From Palsa-892 sp035556215 (GTDB lineage Bacteria; Pseudomonadota; Alphaproteobacteria; Rhizobiales; Xanthobacteraceae), in NCBI GenBank assembly GCA_035556215.1, contig DATMFI010000020.1:62001-126000 (forward strand): a stretch of 64,000 nucleotides of DNA, written 5' to 3'. This document shows, in pieces, positions 1 through 8,765 of the stretch. Under the pieces are notes generated by a model. The model did not search any database, had not been told where the DNA came from, and saw nothing but the letters and a program-made list of their open reading frames with translations. The position numbers were made by a program, and so were the translations under genes. The number at the start of each line of letters is the position of its first letter. Within the stretch, counting starts at the first letter, position 1.

Positions 1-80
1 AGTGCGATCAGGAGCGCCTGAAGGACGACCTTCGAGGTTTCGCGAAGACCGCTCTCCTTTTTTTCTTCGGTAATGGCCAT
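1..80 (-). CDS. lepB: Signal peptidase I, N-terminal fragment (cut by window edge)
   Basis: Only the first 26 codons are present, reading MAITEEKKESGLRETSKVV and then the start of a hydrophobic stretch (LQALLIAL). This matches the cytoplasmic lead and first membrane anchor of alphaproteobacterial type I signal peptidases, which cleave signal peptides at the outer face of the inner membrane. The catalytic Ser/Lys region lies outside the window. It follows acpS on the same strand after a 121-bp gap, the usual rsh-pdxJ-acpS-lepB order, and that context supports the call as much as the short peptide does. Confidence 0.7.
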   Translation of the reverse strand, partial: MAITEEKKESGLRETSKVVLQALLIA

Positions 81-201
81 TCCGTGGATTCCGTTCTTAC
101 GCCCTGCAAAGGTGCGCTCGTATAGCGCGGGCCGCCCTAGCGGGGCAATGACGCTGAATACACGGACGTAAGGCCGAAATGGCGGTTTTTACGTTCTGGA
201 A

Positions 202-615
202 TCATGCTTTAGCCGCAGTTTCGGGTACGGCGGAGATGATCACGATCGCTTGCGCCATCGGTCCGTCGTCGGTGATCGTGAGATCGATTTGCGCGCTGTG
301 GCCTTTCGGCGTCAGCGCCTCGAGGCGCTTGAGCGCGCCGCCCGTGAGTCGCATCGTCGGCTTGCCCGACGGCAGATTGACGACGCCCATATCGCGCCAC
401 CACACGCCGTGCCGGATGCCGGTGCCGAGCGCCTTGGCGCAAGCCTCCTTGGCGGCGAAACGCTTGGCATAGGTTTCGACGCGGTTCTTGCGCCGCTCGG
501 CCTTGGCGCGCTCGACATCGGTGAAGACGCGCGACAGAAAACGCTCGCCGTGACGCTCCAGCACCTTGCCGACCCGGCGCGCGTCGATGATGTCGTTGCC
601 GATGCCGAGGATCAT
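202..615 (-). CDS. acpS: Holo-[acyl-carrier-protein] synthase
   Basis: This 137-residue protein transfers 4'-phosphopantetheine from CoA to the conserved serine of apo-ACP, which fatty acid synthesis requires. It has the AcpS signatures: GIGNDIIDARRV at the N-terminus (metal-binding Asp) and RFAAKEACAKALGTG near residues 52-66 (metal-binding Glu). Length is slightly above the usual 120-135. Its ATG overlaps the pdxJ stop by 4 bp (ATGA), so it is probably translationally coupled in the rsh-pdxJ-acpS-lepB operon. Confidence 0.95.
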   Translation of the reverse strand: MILGIGNDIIDARRVGKVLERHGERFLSRVFTDVERAKAERRKNRVETYAKRFAAKEACAKALGTGIRHGVWWRDMGVVNLPSGKPTMRLTGGALKRLEALTPKGHSAQIDLTITDDGPMAQAIVIISAVPETAAKA

Positions 616-1379
616 GCCACCCCGTCCGCCGCGGCAGCCCTGGCGCGCGCTTCGCCGCGCGCGATCGCCTGACGCATTTTTTTCACGACATCTTCCAGCC
701 CGGTGAAGATCGCTTCACCGATCATGTAATGGCCGATATTCAATTCGCGAATTTCCGGAAATGCCGCGATCGCTTCCGCGCTGTCGAAGTCGAGCCCGTG
801 CCCGGCATGAACCTCAAGGCCAAGCCGCTGCGCGAGCCGCGCGCCCGAGCGCAGCCGCTCGAATTCGAACTCCGCCGCCTGCACCTTGCCTTGCGTAATC
901 GCTTCGCACCACGCGCCTGTGTGCAGCTCGATAACCGCAGCCTTGATATCGGCCGCCGCCTCGATCTGGCGCTGATCGGGCTCGATGAACAACGAGACGC
1001 GTATGCCGCCATGCGAGAGGAACGCGACTTTCGGCGCGAGCATATCTTTCGCGCGCGCGACCTCAAGGCCCCCCTCCGTCGTGCGCTCGGTGCGCTTCTC
1101 CGGCACAAGACAGGCGGCATGCGGTTTGGTTGCGAGCGCGATCTTCAACATCTCGTCGGTCGCCGCCATCTCGAAGTTGAGCGGCGCGCCGATCTCTTCG
1201 CGTAGCCGCCGTATATCGTCATCGGTGATGTGCCGGCGATCTTCGCGCAGATGCGCGGTGATGCCGTCGGCGCCCGCCTCGATGACGAGCTTCGCGGCGC
1301 GCACCGGATCGGGATGCCGGCCGCCGCGCGCATTGCGCACAGTCGCCACGTGATCGACGTTCACCCCAAGCCGGATCAT
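612..1379 (-). CDS. pdxJ: Pyridoxine 5'-phosphate synthase
   Basis: PdxJ condenses 1-deoxyxylulose 5-phosphate with aminoacetone 3-phosphate to give pyridoxine 5'-phosphate in the DXP-dependent vitamin B6 route. The TIM-barrel family signature RLGVNVDHVATVRNARGG is at the N-terminus, and the conserved HLREDRRHI and NIGHYMIGEAIF segments follow. I place the start at the ATG at 1379 (MIRLGVNV, 255 aa). A GTG three codons upstream is also possible and would overlap the rsh stop. It lies 5 bp after rsh and overlaps acpS by 4 bp. Confidence 0.95.
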   Translation of the reverse strand: MIRLGVNVDHVATVRNARGGRHPDPVRAAKLVIEAGADGITAHLREDRRHITDDDIRRLREEIGAPLNFEMAATDEMLKIALATKPHAACLVPEKRTERTTEGGLEVARAKDMLAPKVAFLSHGGIRVSLFIEPDQRQIEAAADIKAAVIELHTGAWCEAITQGKVQAAEFEFERLRSGARLAQRLGLEVHAGHGLDFDSAEAIAAFPEIRELNIGHYMIGEAIFTGLEDVVKKMRQAIARGEARARAAAADGVA

Positions 1380-1384
1380 TCTCT

Positions 1385-3607
1385 TCACCCGTTAAACCGT
1401 TCGGCGGACGAAACCACCGGCTTCGCTCGCAATTCATCGATGATCGCGTTGAGATGTTTCAAATCATAGACGCCGAGATCGATCGTCATCTTGGTGAAGT
1501 CGGGCGACCGCCGCTCCATATGAATGTTGTCGATGTTGCCGCCGTGCTCGCCGATGATCTGCGCGACTTGCGCAAGCGTGCCCGGCTGGTTTTTCGCCCG
1601 CAGCACAAGCCGCGCCGGAAAGCGCTGCATGGTGCCGTCATCGACATCCCACCGCACGTCGAGCCAGCGGCCCGGCTCGTCGTCGAATTCCTTCAATGCG
1701 GGCGAATGGATCGGATAGATCGTGATGCCCTTGCCCGGCGTCAGAATGCCGACGATGCGATCGCCCGGCACCGCGCCGCCCTGCGGCGCAAAGCGCACCG
1801 GCAAATCTCCGTTGATGCCGCGGATGGGAATGGCCGACGGCAATTCCTCCTCGTGATGCGAGCTGCCGCTGCGGAAACCGGGGATGCGAAACTTGAGGCT
1901 CTTCACGCGCGAAAGGCCGAACCACCCTTCGCTGCGCGGCGCGGACTCAACGGGCTTCTTCTCCTCGCGCCAGTCGGGGTGAACCGCCTTGACGACGTCG
2001 CTCGCCTTGATCTCGCCGCGGCCGACGGCTGCAAAGACATCCTCGATGGACGCGCGCGCGAGGCGCGACAGCGATTTCTGCAGCCGTTCCTCCGACCAGG
2101 GCTTCGCGGCCCGCGCGAAAGCGCGCTCGATCATCTTGCGGCCGAGGCCGAGATATTGGGTGCGCACCGCGACGCGCGTCGCGCGGCGGATTGCGGCGCG
2201 CGCCTTGCCGGTGACCACAAGCGACTCCCAGGCGGCGGGCGGATGTTGCCCCTCGCCGCGGATGATCTCGACCTCGTCGCCGGTTTGAAGCTCCGTCACG
2301 AGCGGCGCGACCTTGCCGTTGATCTTGGCGCCGACCGCGTTGTTGCCGACGTCGGTATGCACCGCATAGGCGAAGTCGATCGGTGTCGCGCGGCGCGGCA
2401 GCGCAATCAGGCGGCCTTTCGGCGTAAAGCAGAACACCTGATCGTGGAACAGCTCGAGCTTGGTGTGCTCGAGAAATTCCTCGGGGCTTGAGCCCTCGGC
2501 GAGCATTTCGATCGTCCGCCGCAGCCATGCATAGGCGTTCGACTCTTTCGCCAGCACTTCCATCGGCGTGCCGGCGCTGTCCTTGTAAAGCGCATGCGCC
2601 GCGATGCCGTATTCGGCGATACTGTCCATGGCGTTGGTGCGGATCTGCAATTCGACGCGCTGCCGGCCCGGCCCGAACACCGTGGTATGGATCGAGCGGT
2701 AGTCGTTCTGCTTCGGCGTCGAGATGTAGTCCTTGAAGCGGCCCGGCACGAATGCCCATTTGGTGTGGACGATGCCGACCGCGCGGTAGCAATCCTCGAT
2801 CGTCGGCACGATAACGCGGAAGCCGAAGATGTCGGAAAGCTGCTCGAAACCGACGGCCTTGCGCTCCATCTTCTTCCAGATCGAATAAGGCCGCTTCTCG
2901 CGGCCCTTGACCGTGGCCACGATCTTTTTCTTGGCCAGCTCCCCGGTCAGTTCGTCCTCGATTTCCTTGATGAGGCTGGTGTTGGTCTTGCGCAGATTAA
3001 CCAGCCGGCTCTCGATCGACTGGTAGGCCTCGGGCATCAGCTGCCGGAACGAAAGGTCTTCGAGTTCCTCGCGCATGTCATGCATGCCGATCCGGCCGGC
3101 GAGCGGCGCGTAAATATCGAGGGTCTCTTCGGCGATCCGGTTGCGCTTCTCGAGCGGCACCCATTTGAGGGTCCGCATGTTGTGCAGCCGGTCGGCGAGT
3201 TTCACCAGAAGCACCCGGACGTCGCTCGCGATCGCCAGCAATAACTTCCGAAGATTTTCCGCCTGCTCGGCCCGCTGCGACACCAGGTCGAGCTTCTTGA
3301 GCTTGGTCAGGCCGTCGACCAGCTCGCCGATGTCCTTGCCGAACTGCTTGTCGATCTGGCTCCGGGTCGCATCGGTATCTTCGATGGTGTCGTGGAGGAG
3401 CGCCGCCGCGATGGTGGAGTCGTCGAGCTTGAGATCCGTCAGGATCGCCGCGACTTCGAGCGGATGCGAGAAATACGGGTCGCCCGAAGCGCGCTTCTGG
3501 CTGCCATGCGCTTTCATGGCGTAAACGAAGGCGCGGTTCAGCAATGCCTCGTTGGTGGCCGCGTTGTAGCGGCGAACCCGGTCGACCAGCTCGTATTGTC
3601 GCATCAT
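1385..3607 (-). CDS. rsh: Bifunctional (p)ppGpp synthetase/hydrolase, RelA/SpoT homologue
   Basis: This 740-residue long RSH protein makes and degrades the alarmone (p)ppGpp. Domains in order: HD hydrolase (YFSHPLEVA, then ALLHDTIEDT, about residues 44-75), with the metal-binding His and HD residues present, so hydrolysis is likely intact; synthetase (GRFKDYISTPKQNDYRSIHT, about 290-310); TGS (VFCFTPKGRLIALPR, about 390-450); and a C-terminal ACT domain (about 665-735). Hyphomicrobiales usually carry one long bifunctional RSH, which fits. It heads a cluster with pdxJ and acpS and is separated from upstream rpoZ by a terminator. Confidence 0.96.
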   Translation of the reverse strand: MMRQYELVDRVRRYNAATNEALLNRAFVYAMKAHGSQKRASGDPYFSHPLEVAAILTDLKLDDSTIAAALLHDTIEDTDATRSQIDKQFGKDIGELVDGLTKLKKLDLVSQRAEQAENLRKLLLAIASDVRVLLVKLADRLHNMRTLKWVPLEKRNRIAEETLDIYAPLAGRIGMHDMREELEDLSFRQLMPEAYQSIESRLVNLRKTNTSLIKEIEDELTGELAKKKIVATVKGREKRPYSIWKKMERKAVGFEQLSDIFGFRVIVPTIEDCYRAVGIVHTKWAFVPGRFKDYISTPKQNDYRSIHTTVFGPGRQRVELQIRTNAMDSIAEYGIAAHALYKDSAGTPMEVLAKESNAYAWLRRTIEMLAEGSSPEEFLEHTKLELFHDQVFCFTPKGRLIALPRRATPIDFAYAVHTDVGNNAVGAKINGKVAPLVTELQTGDEVEIIRGEGQHPPAAWESLVVTGKARAAIRRATRVAVRTQYLGLGRKMIERAFARAAKPWSEERLQKSLSRLARASIEDVFAAVGRGEIKASDVVKAVHPDWREEKKPVESAPRSEGWFGLSRVKSLKFRIPGFRSGSSHHEEELPSAIPIRGINGDLPVRFAPQGGAVPGDRIVGILTPGKGITIYPIHSPALKEFDDEPGRWLDVRWDVDDGTMQRFPARLVLRAKNQPGTLAQVAQIIGEHGGNIDNIHMERRSPDFTKMTIDLGVYDLKHLNAIIDELRAKPVVSSAERFNG

Positions 3608-3781
3608 CGGTGCGTTTCCGGGTCGAAGAGCAAAATCAAAGGCTTGTGCGCGCTTTCAAAAGTAGCTGCGAATCCGCTTGAAGAGCGGACTTCGCTCACC
3701 AGCATATCGCGCCGGGGCATGTGCTGCGCAAGATCAATTTCATGCGCGACTTCATGTGGTTAAGGCATGCCTGAAACGCAA

Positions 3782-3804
3782 ACGGCCCGGCAGAGCCGGG
3801 CCGT
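3782..3804 (-). terminator. Rho-independent-like terminator after rpoZ
   Basis: A perfect 10-bp stem (ACGGCCCGGC / GCCGGGCCGT) with a 3-nt loop lies 21 bp past the rpoZ stop. On the minus strand it is followed by a moderately T-rich tract (TTGCGTTT). It probably ends rpoZ transcription before rsh. Confidence 0.7.
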
Positions 3805-3825
3805 GAAACGGGTCAAGGGCAAACT

Positions 3826-4245
3826 TCAGGAGTTTTCCTCTTCTTCGACATCTGGTTCCGGCGGAGCTTCCGGAGGGGGTACCAACCCCTGCAGCCCCGC
3901 CAACAATTCTTCCTCGGTCATGCGATCTTGCGCGACATCTTTGTCGTCGGCGTCGGCCACGATGGCACCGGGGGCAGCAAGCGTCGGCGGCACCGCCTCC
4001 GCTTCCGGCTCGTCCACTTCGGTATATTTCTGCAACGAGTGGATCAGTTCTTCCTTGAGGTCGTTCGCCTCGACTGTCTCTTCGGCGATTTCACGCAGTG
4101 CCACGACCGGGTTCTTGTCATTGTCCCGATCAACGGTAATTTCCTGCCCGGCCGACACCATCCGCGCGCGGTGACTCGCGAGCAGAACCAGGTCAAAACG
4201 GTTTTCGACTTTATCGATGCAGTCTTCAACGGTGACGCGTGCCAT
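3826..4245 (-). CDS. rpoZ: RNA polymerase omega subunit
   Basis: This 139-residue protein opens with MARVTVEDCIDKVENRFDLV, the conserved omega N-terminus, followed by LLASHRARMV and the NPVVALREIAEETV helix that packs on the beta' subunit. Omega helps assemble RNA polymerase and in many bacteria contributes to ppGpp binding, which suits its place upstream of rsh. An in-frame upstream extension is open, but the conserved start fixes the ATG at 4245. The acidic, proline-rich C-terminal tail (about residues 95-139) makes it longer than the 91-residue E. coli protein, which is usual in alphaproteobacteria. Confidence 0.95.
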   Translation of the reverse strand: MARVTVEDCIDKVENRFDLVLLASHRARMVSAGQEITVDRDNDKNPVVALREIAEETVEANDLKEELIHSLQKYTEVDEPEAEAVPPTLAAPGAIVADADDKDVAQDRMTEEELLAGLQGLVPPPEAPPEPDVEEEENS

Positions 4246-4516
4246 CCGGCGTGCTCCGCAACCTAAGATCGGTGGATAGATGCGGGCTATAACCTGTCGA
4301 AGCCCGGGAAGCAAGGCGCAATTCCACACCCTCCGTTCGCCTGGCAGTCATCATACAGCCGTGGGTGGAACTTTCGCCTGCGGCACAGCAGCGTGGTTCG
4401 TTGCCAAGTACGATAGAGAAATACCATCATTCAATTGCCATGCTTTAGACCGATTAGCCACCTAACTTCGTTTTTCACCGTTTCATCAACCGCTGTTTTT
4501 ATCAACGAGATTGCTG

Positions 4517-5170
4517 ATGAGCCTTCCCGAGAAAACCGTCCTCTTCATCGATGGCGCCAACCTTTACGCCACGACCAAAGGCCTCGGTTTTGATATCGAT
4601 TATCGGCGCTTGCTGAAGGAATTTCAGAACCGCGGCAATCTGTTGCGCGCTTTCTATTACACCGCGCTGATTGAGGATCAGGAGTATTCCTCGATCCGCC
4701 CGTTGCTCGATTGGCTCGATTACAACGGCTACACCGTCGTCACCAAGCCCGCCAAGGAGTTCACCGACTCCGCCGGACGCCGCAAGGTCAAAGGCAACAT
4801 GGATATCGAACTCACGGTCGATGCCATGGAAATCGCCGAGCACATTGATCACATGGTGCTTTTCTCCGGCGACGGAGACTTCCGCCCGCTCGTGGAGGCC
4901 GTCCAGAAAAAGGGCGTCCGCGTCACGGTCGTTTCGACCATCTCCACCCAGCCGCCGATGATCGCCGATGAACTTCGCCGCCAGGCCGATGTTTTCCTCG
5001 ATCTCGCGAGCCTTCAGAACCAGGTCGGCCGCGATCCTTCCGAGCGGCCCGCGCGCGAACCGCGCCACCATCACAGCCCTGGCCAGGGGCAGGATACGAT
5101 GCCGGGCTTCATCTCGCGGGGGCCTACGCCGCCTGCCCGCGCTTACGAGCCAGACCCTGAAGGCGCCTGA
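4517..5170 (+). CDS. NYN-domain (LabA/DUF88-like) putative nuclease
   Basis: The 217-residue protein has the LabA-type NYN (PIN-like) fold. VLFIDGANLYATTKG carries the first acidic residue, KGNMDIELTVDAM the second, and VLFSGDGDFRPLVEAV the third acidic cluster, the arrangement of metal-dependent RNases of the NYN family. The last 45 residues are low-complexity and rich in Pro, Arg and His. The ATG at 4517 is preferred over a TTG at 4511. The substrate is unknown; RNA cleavage is inferred from the fold. A uracil-DNA glycosylase follows 49 bp downstream on the same strand. Confidence 0.85.
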   Translation: MSLPEKTVLFIDGANLYATTKGLGFDIDYRRLLKEFQNRGNLLRAFYYTALIEDQEYSSIRPLLDWLDYNGYTVVTKPAKEFTDSAGRRKVKGNMDIELTVDAMEIAEHIDHMVLFSGDGDFRPLVEAVQKKGVRVTVVSTISTQPPMIADELRRQADVFLDLASLQNQVGRDPSERPAREPRHHHSPGQGQDTMPGFISRGPTPPARAYEPDPEGA

Positions 5171-5219
5171 CCTGCAAAGACGCTTGAGTTCTCGCTAGCC
5201 TACCGCCATTAGAGCGGTA

Positions 5220-5852
5220 ATGACCGCTGAACCCAGCCACGACTGTCCCCTATGCCCTCGCCTCGTCGCATTCCGGAAAGTCAACCGGGACGCCGAGCCT
5301 GACTGGTTCAATGGCCCCGTCCAAAGCTTTGGTCCCCCTCAAGCGGAGCTGTTGATCGTCGGACTCGCACCGGGTCTGCGCGGGGCCAATCGCACCGGGC
5401 GGCCGTTCACCGGCGATTACGCGGGTGATTTGTTATATGCGACGCTCAAAGAATTCGGCTTTGCCCGCGGTCAATACGAGGCGCGCCCCGGCGATAGCCT
5501 CCGCCTCGTGAACGCCAGAATTACCAATGCCGTGCGCTGCGTGCCGCCGCAAAACAAACCGACGCCGGCCGAGATCAATACCTGCCGAAGATTTCTGATC
5601 GGCGCGATCGAACAAACGAAACATACCCGGGCAATTGTCGCGCTCGGCAAGATCGCTCACGATTCTGTCGTTCGCGCGCTGAACGGCAAACTCGCGCACT
5701 ACAAATTCGTGCATGGCGCCAAACACGAGATCGCAGACTACACACTATTCGATAGCTATCACTGCTCACGCTACAATACGAACACGGGCGTGCTGACGCC
5801 TAAAATGTTTCGGGCGGTATTTGCCGCGGTGCGTCAGCACCTTGGGAACTAA
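5220..5852 (+). CDS. Uracil-DNA glycosylase, family 5 (UDGb) type
   Basis: The 210-residue protein removes uracil or deaminated bases from DNA. An N-terminal CPLCPRL segment and a later cysteine (RCVPPQNKPTP) suggest the [4Fe-4S] cluster of thermophile-type UDGs. The catalytic region GLAPGLRGANRTGRPFTGD and the second motif HCSRYNTNTGVLTP match family 5 (UDGb) rather than family 4, because motif 1 lacks the catalytic Asp/Glu of other families. Substrate range (uracil, hypoxanthine, xanthine) is known for the family and not shown here. A remnant DUF3775 gene follows. Confidence 0.88.
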   Translation: MTAEPSHDCPLCPRLVAFRKVNRDAEPDWFNGPVQSFGPPQAELLIVGLAPGLRGANRTGRPFTGDYAGDLLYATLKEFGFARGQYEARPGDSLRLVNARITNAVRCVPPQNKPTPAEINTCRRFLIGAIEQTKHTRAIVALGKIAHDSVVRALNGKLAHYKFVHGAKHEIADYTLFDSYHCSRYNTNTGVLTPKMFRAVFAAVRQHLGN

Positions 5853-5867
5853 CCCCATTCGCATCCT

Positions 5868-6200
5868 CCGTTCGATGACAGAGCCGGCCAAGACGATGCC
5901 AGTGAGCAACAAGACGCGATCCCTGATAATCGCAGCGACGATCACACGCGGCAGGATCTCGCATCTTTCATCAACGCACTAAACGAAAACGAGAAGCTGA
6001 ACCTCATTGCGATGAGCTGGATCGGCCGCGGCACTTACACGAGTGACGAATAGGAGCGCGCGCTCGCGGCGGCACGGAGCGAACGCATCAACAGCACAAG
6101 CGAATATCTGCTGGGCAACCCGCTTCTCGCGGAGCAACTCGAAGCAGCGCTTGATATATTCGGCTACTCCACAGTGGAGCTTGAGCAAAGCGTGAGCTAG
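5868..6200 (+). pseudogene. Broken DUF3775-family gene
   Basis: One frame reads ...DLASFINALNENEKLNLIAM, then SWIGRGTYTSDE, a TAG stop (6051-6053), then ERALAAARSERINSTSEY, LLGNPLLAEQLEAALDIFGY and a terminal TAG at 6198. This is the body of a DUF3775 protein (family pattern: Asp-rich linker, INALxxxE, WxGRG, YLLGxPLL). The internal stop splits the conserved core, and the usual first 25 or so residues have no start codon in this frame. It therefore seems both 5'-truncated and nonsense-mutated. Its end overlaps the convergent peroxiredoxin gene by 4 bp. Confidence 0.7.
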
Positions 6201-6766
6201 CGCGGATTGGCCTTTAACCAAGCCAATGTGTCACTCGCGCTCTGATCCGGTGGAAATACCGGATAAAGCACATGCGTGATGACGCCATCGTCGATCACCA
6301 GCGTGAGCCGCTTCACGAGCTCCATGCCGGCCGCCTGAAAGGTCGGAAGGTTGAGCGCGCGAATGAATTTCAGGTCTTCATCGGACAAAATGGCAAACGG
6401 CAAATGCAGGCGCTCTGCGGCTTCCCGTTGATAGGCGCTGTCCTGGGTTGAAAAGCCAAACAATTGATCGGCTCCCGCCCCTTGCAGGTCCTTGAAATGA
6501 TCGCGGAAAGAGCATGACTGAGGCGTACAGCCGCGTGCGCCGGGGATCGCATCCCAGCCATCGGGCAACGCCTGGCCTGGCACGCCGGTGCGCGGATAGG
6601 CGTAAACCACCGTCCGGCCCTTTAGTGATGCAAGATCAACCATCGAGCCGTCCGTTGCCCGCAGCGGCAGCGAGGGCAGCTTCATGCCGGGCAGATGCCG
6701 GGTCGCGCCGTCATCCTGCGGGACCGGTAAGCCTCCGGGCAATTCCGTATTTCGAAAAACACTCAT
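6197..6766 (-). CDS. Peroxiredoxin, PrxQ/BCP-like
   Basis: A 189-residue thioredoxin-fold protein of the AhpC/TSA superfamily, predicted to reduce peroxides in the cytoplasm. GRTVVYAYPRTGVPG is the family beta strand. The active site is ARGCTPQSCSFRDHF, a CX4C arrangement of peroxidatic and resolving cysteines as in PrxQ/BCP. No signal peptide is seen. The start MSVFRNTE is the only good ATG. It is the last gene in the minus-strand run dapA-smpB-VOC-Prx, 57 bp after the VOC gene. Confidence 0.85.
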   Translation of the reverse strand: MSVFRNTELPGGLPVPQDDGATRHLPGMKLPSLPLRATDGSMVDLASLKGRTVVYAYPRTGVPGQALPDGWDAIPGARGCTPQSCSFRDHFKDLQGAGADQLFGFSTQDSAYQREAAERLHLPFAILSDEDLKFIRALNLPTFQAAGMELVKRLTLVIDDGVITHVLYPVFPPDQSASDTLAWLKANPR

Positions 6767-6823
6767 GGCGAGCTCTAGGCGGTATTCGATTCACTTGAGA
6801 AAAAAGATTCTATTTACAACCTT

Positions 6824-7219
6824 CTACTTCTTATAGCTCGCATAGGAGATGAATTCGAGGAGCGAGCCGTCGGGATCGCGGAAATAGACACTCATCCCCG
6901 GCCCCTTGACGCCAAAGCGCTCGAGCGGCCCCTGCTCGATCTTCACTGCGCAGCGCTCAAGATGCTTTACGGCGTCCTCGATCGGCCCCTTCCACTCGAA
7001 GCATAGATCGCTATTGCCCGGCTGCACAGGAAGCCGCGCCACATCGGCCGGGGTGAAACCCGGGCCGTGCAGATTGAGTTGCGCATCGCCAAAACGATAG
7101 GCAAAGCCCTTGGGACGCGTGACCAGCTCTGCTCCCATGACCTTGACGTAGAATTCGTTGGATCGCGCCCAATCGGAAACATGAATGACGCAATGATCAA
7201 GCTTGACCGGCAAAGTCAT
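6824..7219 (-). CDS. VOC-family (glyoxalase/bleomycin-resistance fold) protein
   Basis: A 131-residue single-domain vicinal-oxygen-chelate protein. It begins MTLPVKLDHCVIHVSDWARS, with the first metal-ligand His in LDHC, and ends with VYFRDPDGSLLEFISY, whose Glu is the usual second ligand. Such proteins bind a divalent metal and act as isomerases, dioxygenases or resistance proteins; the substrate here cannot be told. The ATG at 7219 is chosen because the fold starts there, although the frame is open upstream. It sits 8 bp after smpB and is probably cotranscribed. Confidence 0.85.
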   Translation of the reverse strand: MTLPVKLDHCVIHVSDWARSNEFYVKVMGAELVTRPKGFAYRFGDAQLNLHGPGFTPADVARLPVQPGNSDLCFEWKGPIEDAVKHLERCAVKIEQGPLERFGVKGPGMSVYFRDPDGSLLEFISYASYKK

Positions 7220-7227
7220 GTTCGGCG

Positions 7228-7704
7228 TTATCCCTTCTGCCGCATCAAGCGGCCTTTTTCCCGCGACCAATCGCGCTTTTTGATGCTGGCGCGTTTGTCG
7301 TGCAGCTTCTTGCCGCGCGCCAGCGCGATCTCCATTTTCGCCCGCCCGCGCTTGTTGAAATAGAGCTTGAGCGGCACGACCGTCATGCCCTCGCGTTCGA
7401 TCGCGCCGATCAGTTTGTTGATCTGGCGGCGGTGGAGCAGCAATTTTCGCGCCCGCCGCGGCTCGTGATTATTACGGTTGGCCTGCAGATATTCGGGGAT
7501 ATTGGCGTTGACCAGCCAAAGCTCGCCGCCACGCGCATCGGCATAGGACTCGGCAATCGTCGCCTTGCCATTACGCAGCGACTTTACCTCGGTGCCGGTT
7601 AGCGCAATCCCGGCTTCGAAGACTTCGCCAATTTCGTAGTTGAACCGCGCCTTGCGATTGACGGCGACGTCGCGTTTCGGATCGGCGTCTTTATCTTTAG
7701 CCAT
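7228..7704 (-). CDS. smpB: SsrA (tmRNA)-binding protein
   Basis: SmpB delivers tmRNA to stalled ribosomes for trans-translation. The 158-residue protein shows the family core: NRKARFNYEIGEVFEAGI, TGTEVKSLRNGKATIAESY and RARKLLLHRRQINKL, then a basic C-terminal tail (KKLHDKRASIKKRDW) that enters the decoding centre. It lies 37 bp downstream of dapA, a common pairing in this order. No ssrA gene is visible in the window; alphaproteobacteria encode a permuted two-piece tmRNA elsewhere. Confidence 0.96.
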   Translation of the reverse strand: MAKDKDADPKRDVAVNRKARFNYEIGEVFEAGIALTGTEVKSLRNGKATIAESYADARGGELWLVNANIPEYLQANRNNHEPRRARKLLLHRRQINKLIGAIEREGMTVVPLKLYFNKRGRAKMEIALARGKKLHDKRASIKKRDWSREKGRLMRQKG

Positions 7705-7741
7705 GCAGGTTCTTGGTCATGAAAGGCCGGAATATCCCGCC

Positions 7742-8620
7742 TCATGCATTCAGAAGGCCGGCATGCACCATCGCTTCGCGCACCGCCTTCTTGCTCGCAT
7801 CCGAAATCGGGCCGAGCGGCAGGCGCACGTGTTCCGAACACTTGTTCAGAAGCGAAAGCGCATACTTGGTCGGCGCCGGGCTGTTTTCGATGAACAACGC
7901 CGCGTGCAACGGCATAAGACGATCCTGCAGCTTCAGGGCGGCCGCGTAGTCGCCGGACAGCATTGCGTCCTGGAATTCGCCGACGAGACGCGGCGCGACA
8001 TTCGCTGTCACCGAAATGCAGCCGACGCCGCCTTGCGCATTGTAGCCGAGCGCCGTGCCATCCTCGCCCGAAAGCTGGATGAAATCGGGACCGCAGGCGT
8101 GACGTTGCAAGCTCACGCGATCGAGCTTGGCGGTCGCGTCCTTGCAGCCCTTGATGTTCGGAAGCTCGGAGAGGCGCTTCATCGTCTCGACCGAGATGTC
8201 GATCACCGAACGCGGCGGAATATTGTAAACGAAGATCGGAATGTTGATCGCATCGTTCACTGCTTTGAAGTGACGATAGATGCCTTCCTGGCTGGGCTTG
8301 TTGTAATACGGCGCCACCACGAGCACGGCATCCGCACCCGCCTTTTCGGCATGCTTCGCGAGATCGACCGCCTCTGCTGTCGAGTTCGAGCCCGCGCCCG
8401 CCATCACCGGAACCCGGCCCTTGGCCTGCTCGATGGTCCACTCGACCACCTTGTGGTGCTCGTCGTGGCTCAGAGTCGGGCTCTCGCCCGTAGTGCCGAC
8501 CGGCACGAGACCATCGGTACCCTCGGCAATCTGCCAGTCAACGAGCTCGCGGAATGCGCGTTCGTCGAGGCCGCCGTTCTTGAATGGCGTGACCAAAGCG
8601 GTGAAGGAACCTCGAAACAT
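7742..8620 (-). CDS. dapA: 4-Hydroxy-tetrahydrodipicolinate synthase
   Basis: DapA condenses pyruvate with aspartate semialdehyde in the diaminopimelate/lysine pathway. The 292-residue TIM barrel has LVPVGTTGESPTL (pyruvate-carboxylate Thr pair), PIFVYNIPPRSVID (catalytic-triad Tyr) and IKGCKDATAKLDRV (Schiff-base Lys). A Thr follows the Lys region, as in typical DapA. Start MFRGSFTALVTPF matches family N-termini. The divergent gene at 8766 encodes a lytic transglycosylase, so the 145-bp gap probably holds both promoters. Confidence 0.95.
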   Translation of the reverse strand: MFRGSFTALVTPFKNGGLDERAFRELVDWQIAEGTDGLVPVGTTGESPTLSHDEHHKVVEWTIEQAKGRVPVMAGAGSNSTAEAVDLAKHAEKAGADAVLVVAPYYNKPSQEGIYRHFKAVNDAINIPIFVYNIPPRSVIDISVETMKRLSELPNIKGCKDATAKLDRVSLQRHACGPDFIQLSGEDGTALGYNAQGGVGCISVTANVAPRLVGEFQDAMLSGDYAAALKLQDRLMPLHAALFIENSPAPTKYALSLLNKCSEHVRLPLGPISDASKKAVREAMVHAGLLNA

Positions 8621-8765
8621 GGCAGGATATTTCCCTGATTATCGGCTGTGCGACAGGGATACCCCCAAACCGGGGGCCGCGAAAGCCCCGCCGTCAAGCT
8701 TTTGTTTGCACCCCTTGGGCTAACAAGCCATGAATTGACCGAAATCTCTGATTCCTGTGGTGGAG

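Noticed and set aside
1454..2491. A 345-codon plus-strand frame inside rsh
   Set aside because: Antisense shadow of a certain gene, no family motifs, no ribosome site.
3826..4329. A longer rpoZ reading frame (167 codons)
   Set aside because: The conserved omega N-terminus starts at 4245; the upstream 28 residues are not like any omega. The long C-terminal tail is normal in alphaproteobacteria.
8668..8700. GC hairpin with a T-rich stretch upstream of the transglycosylase gene
   Set aside because: No plus-strand gene ends before it, and it sits in a divergent promoter gap; a terminator role has no support.
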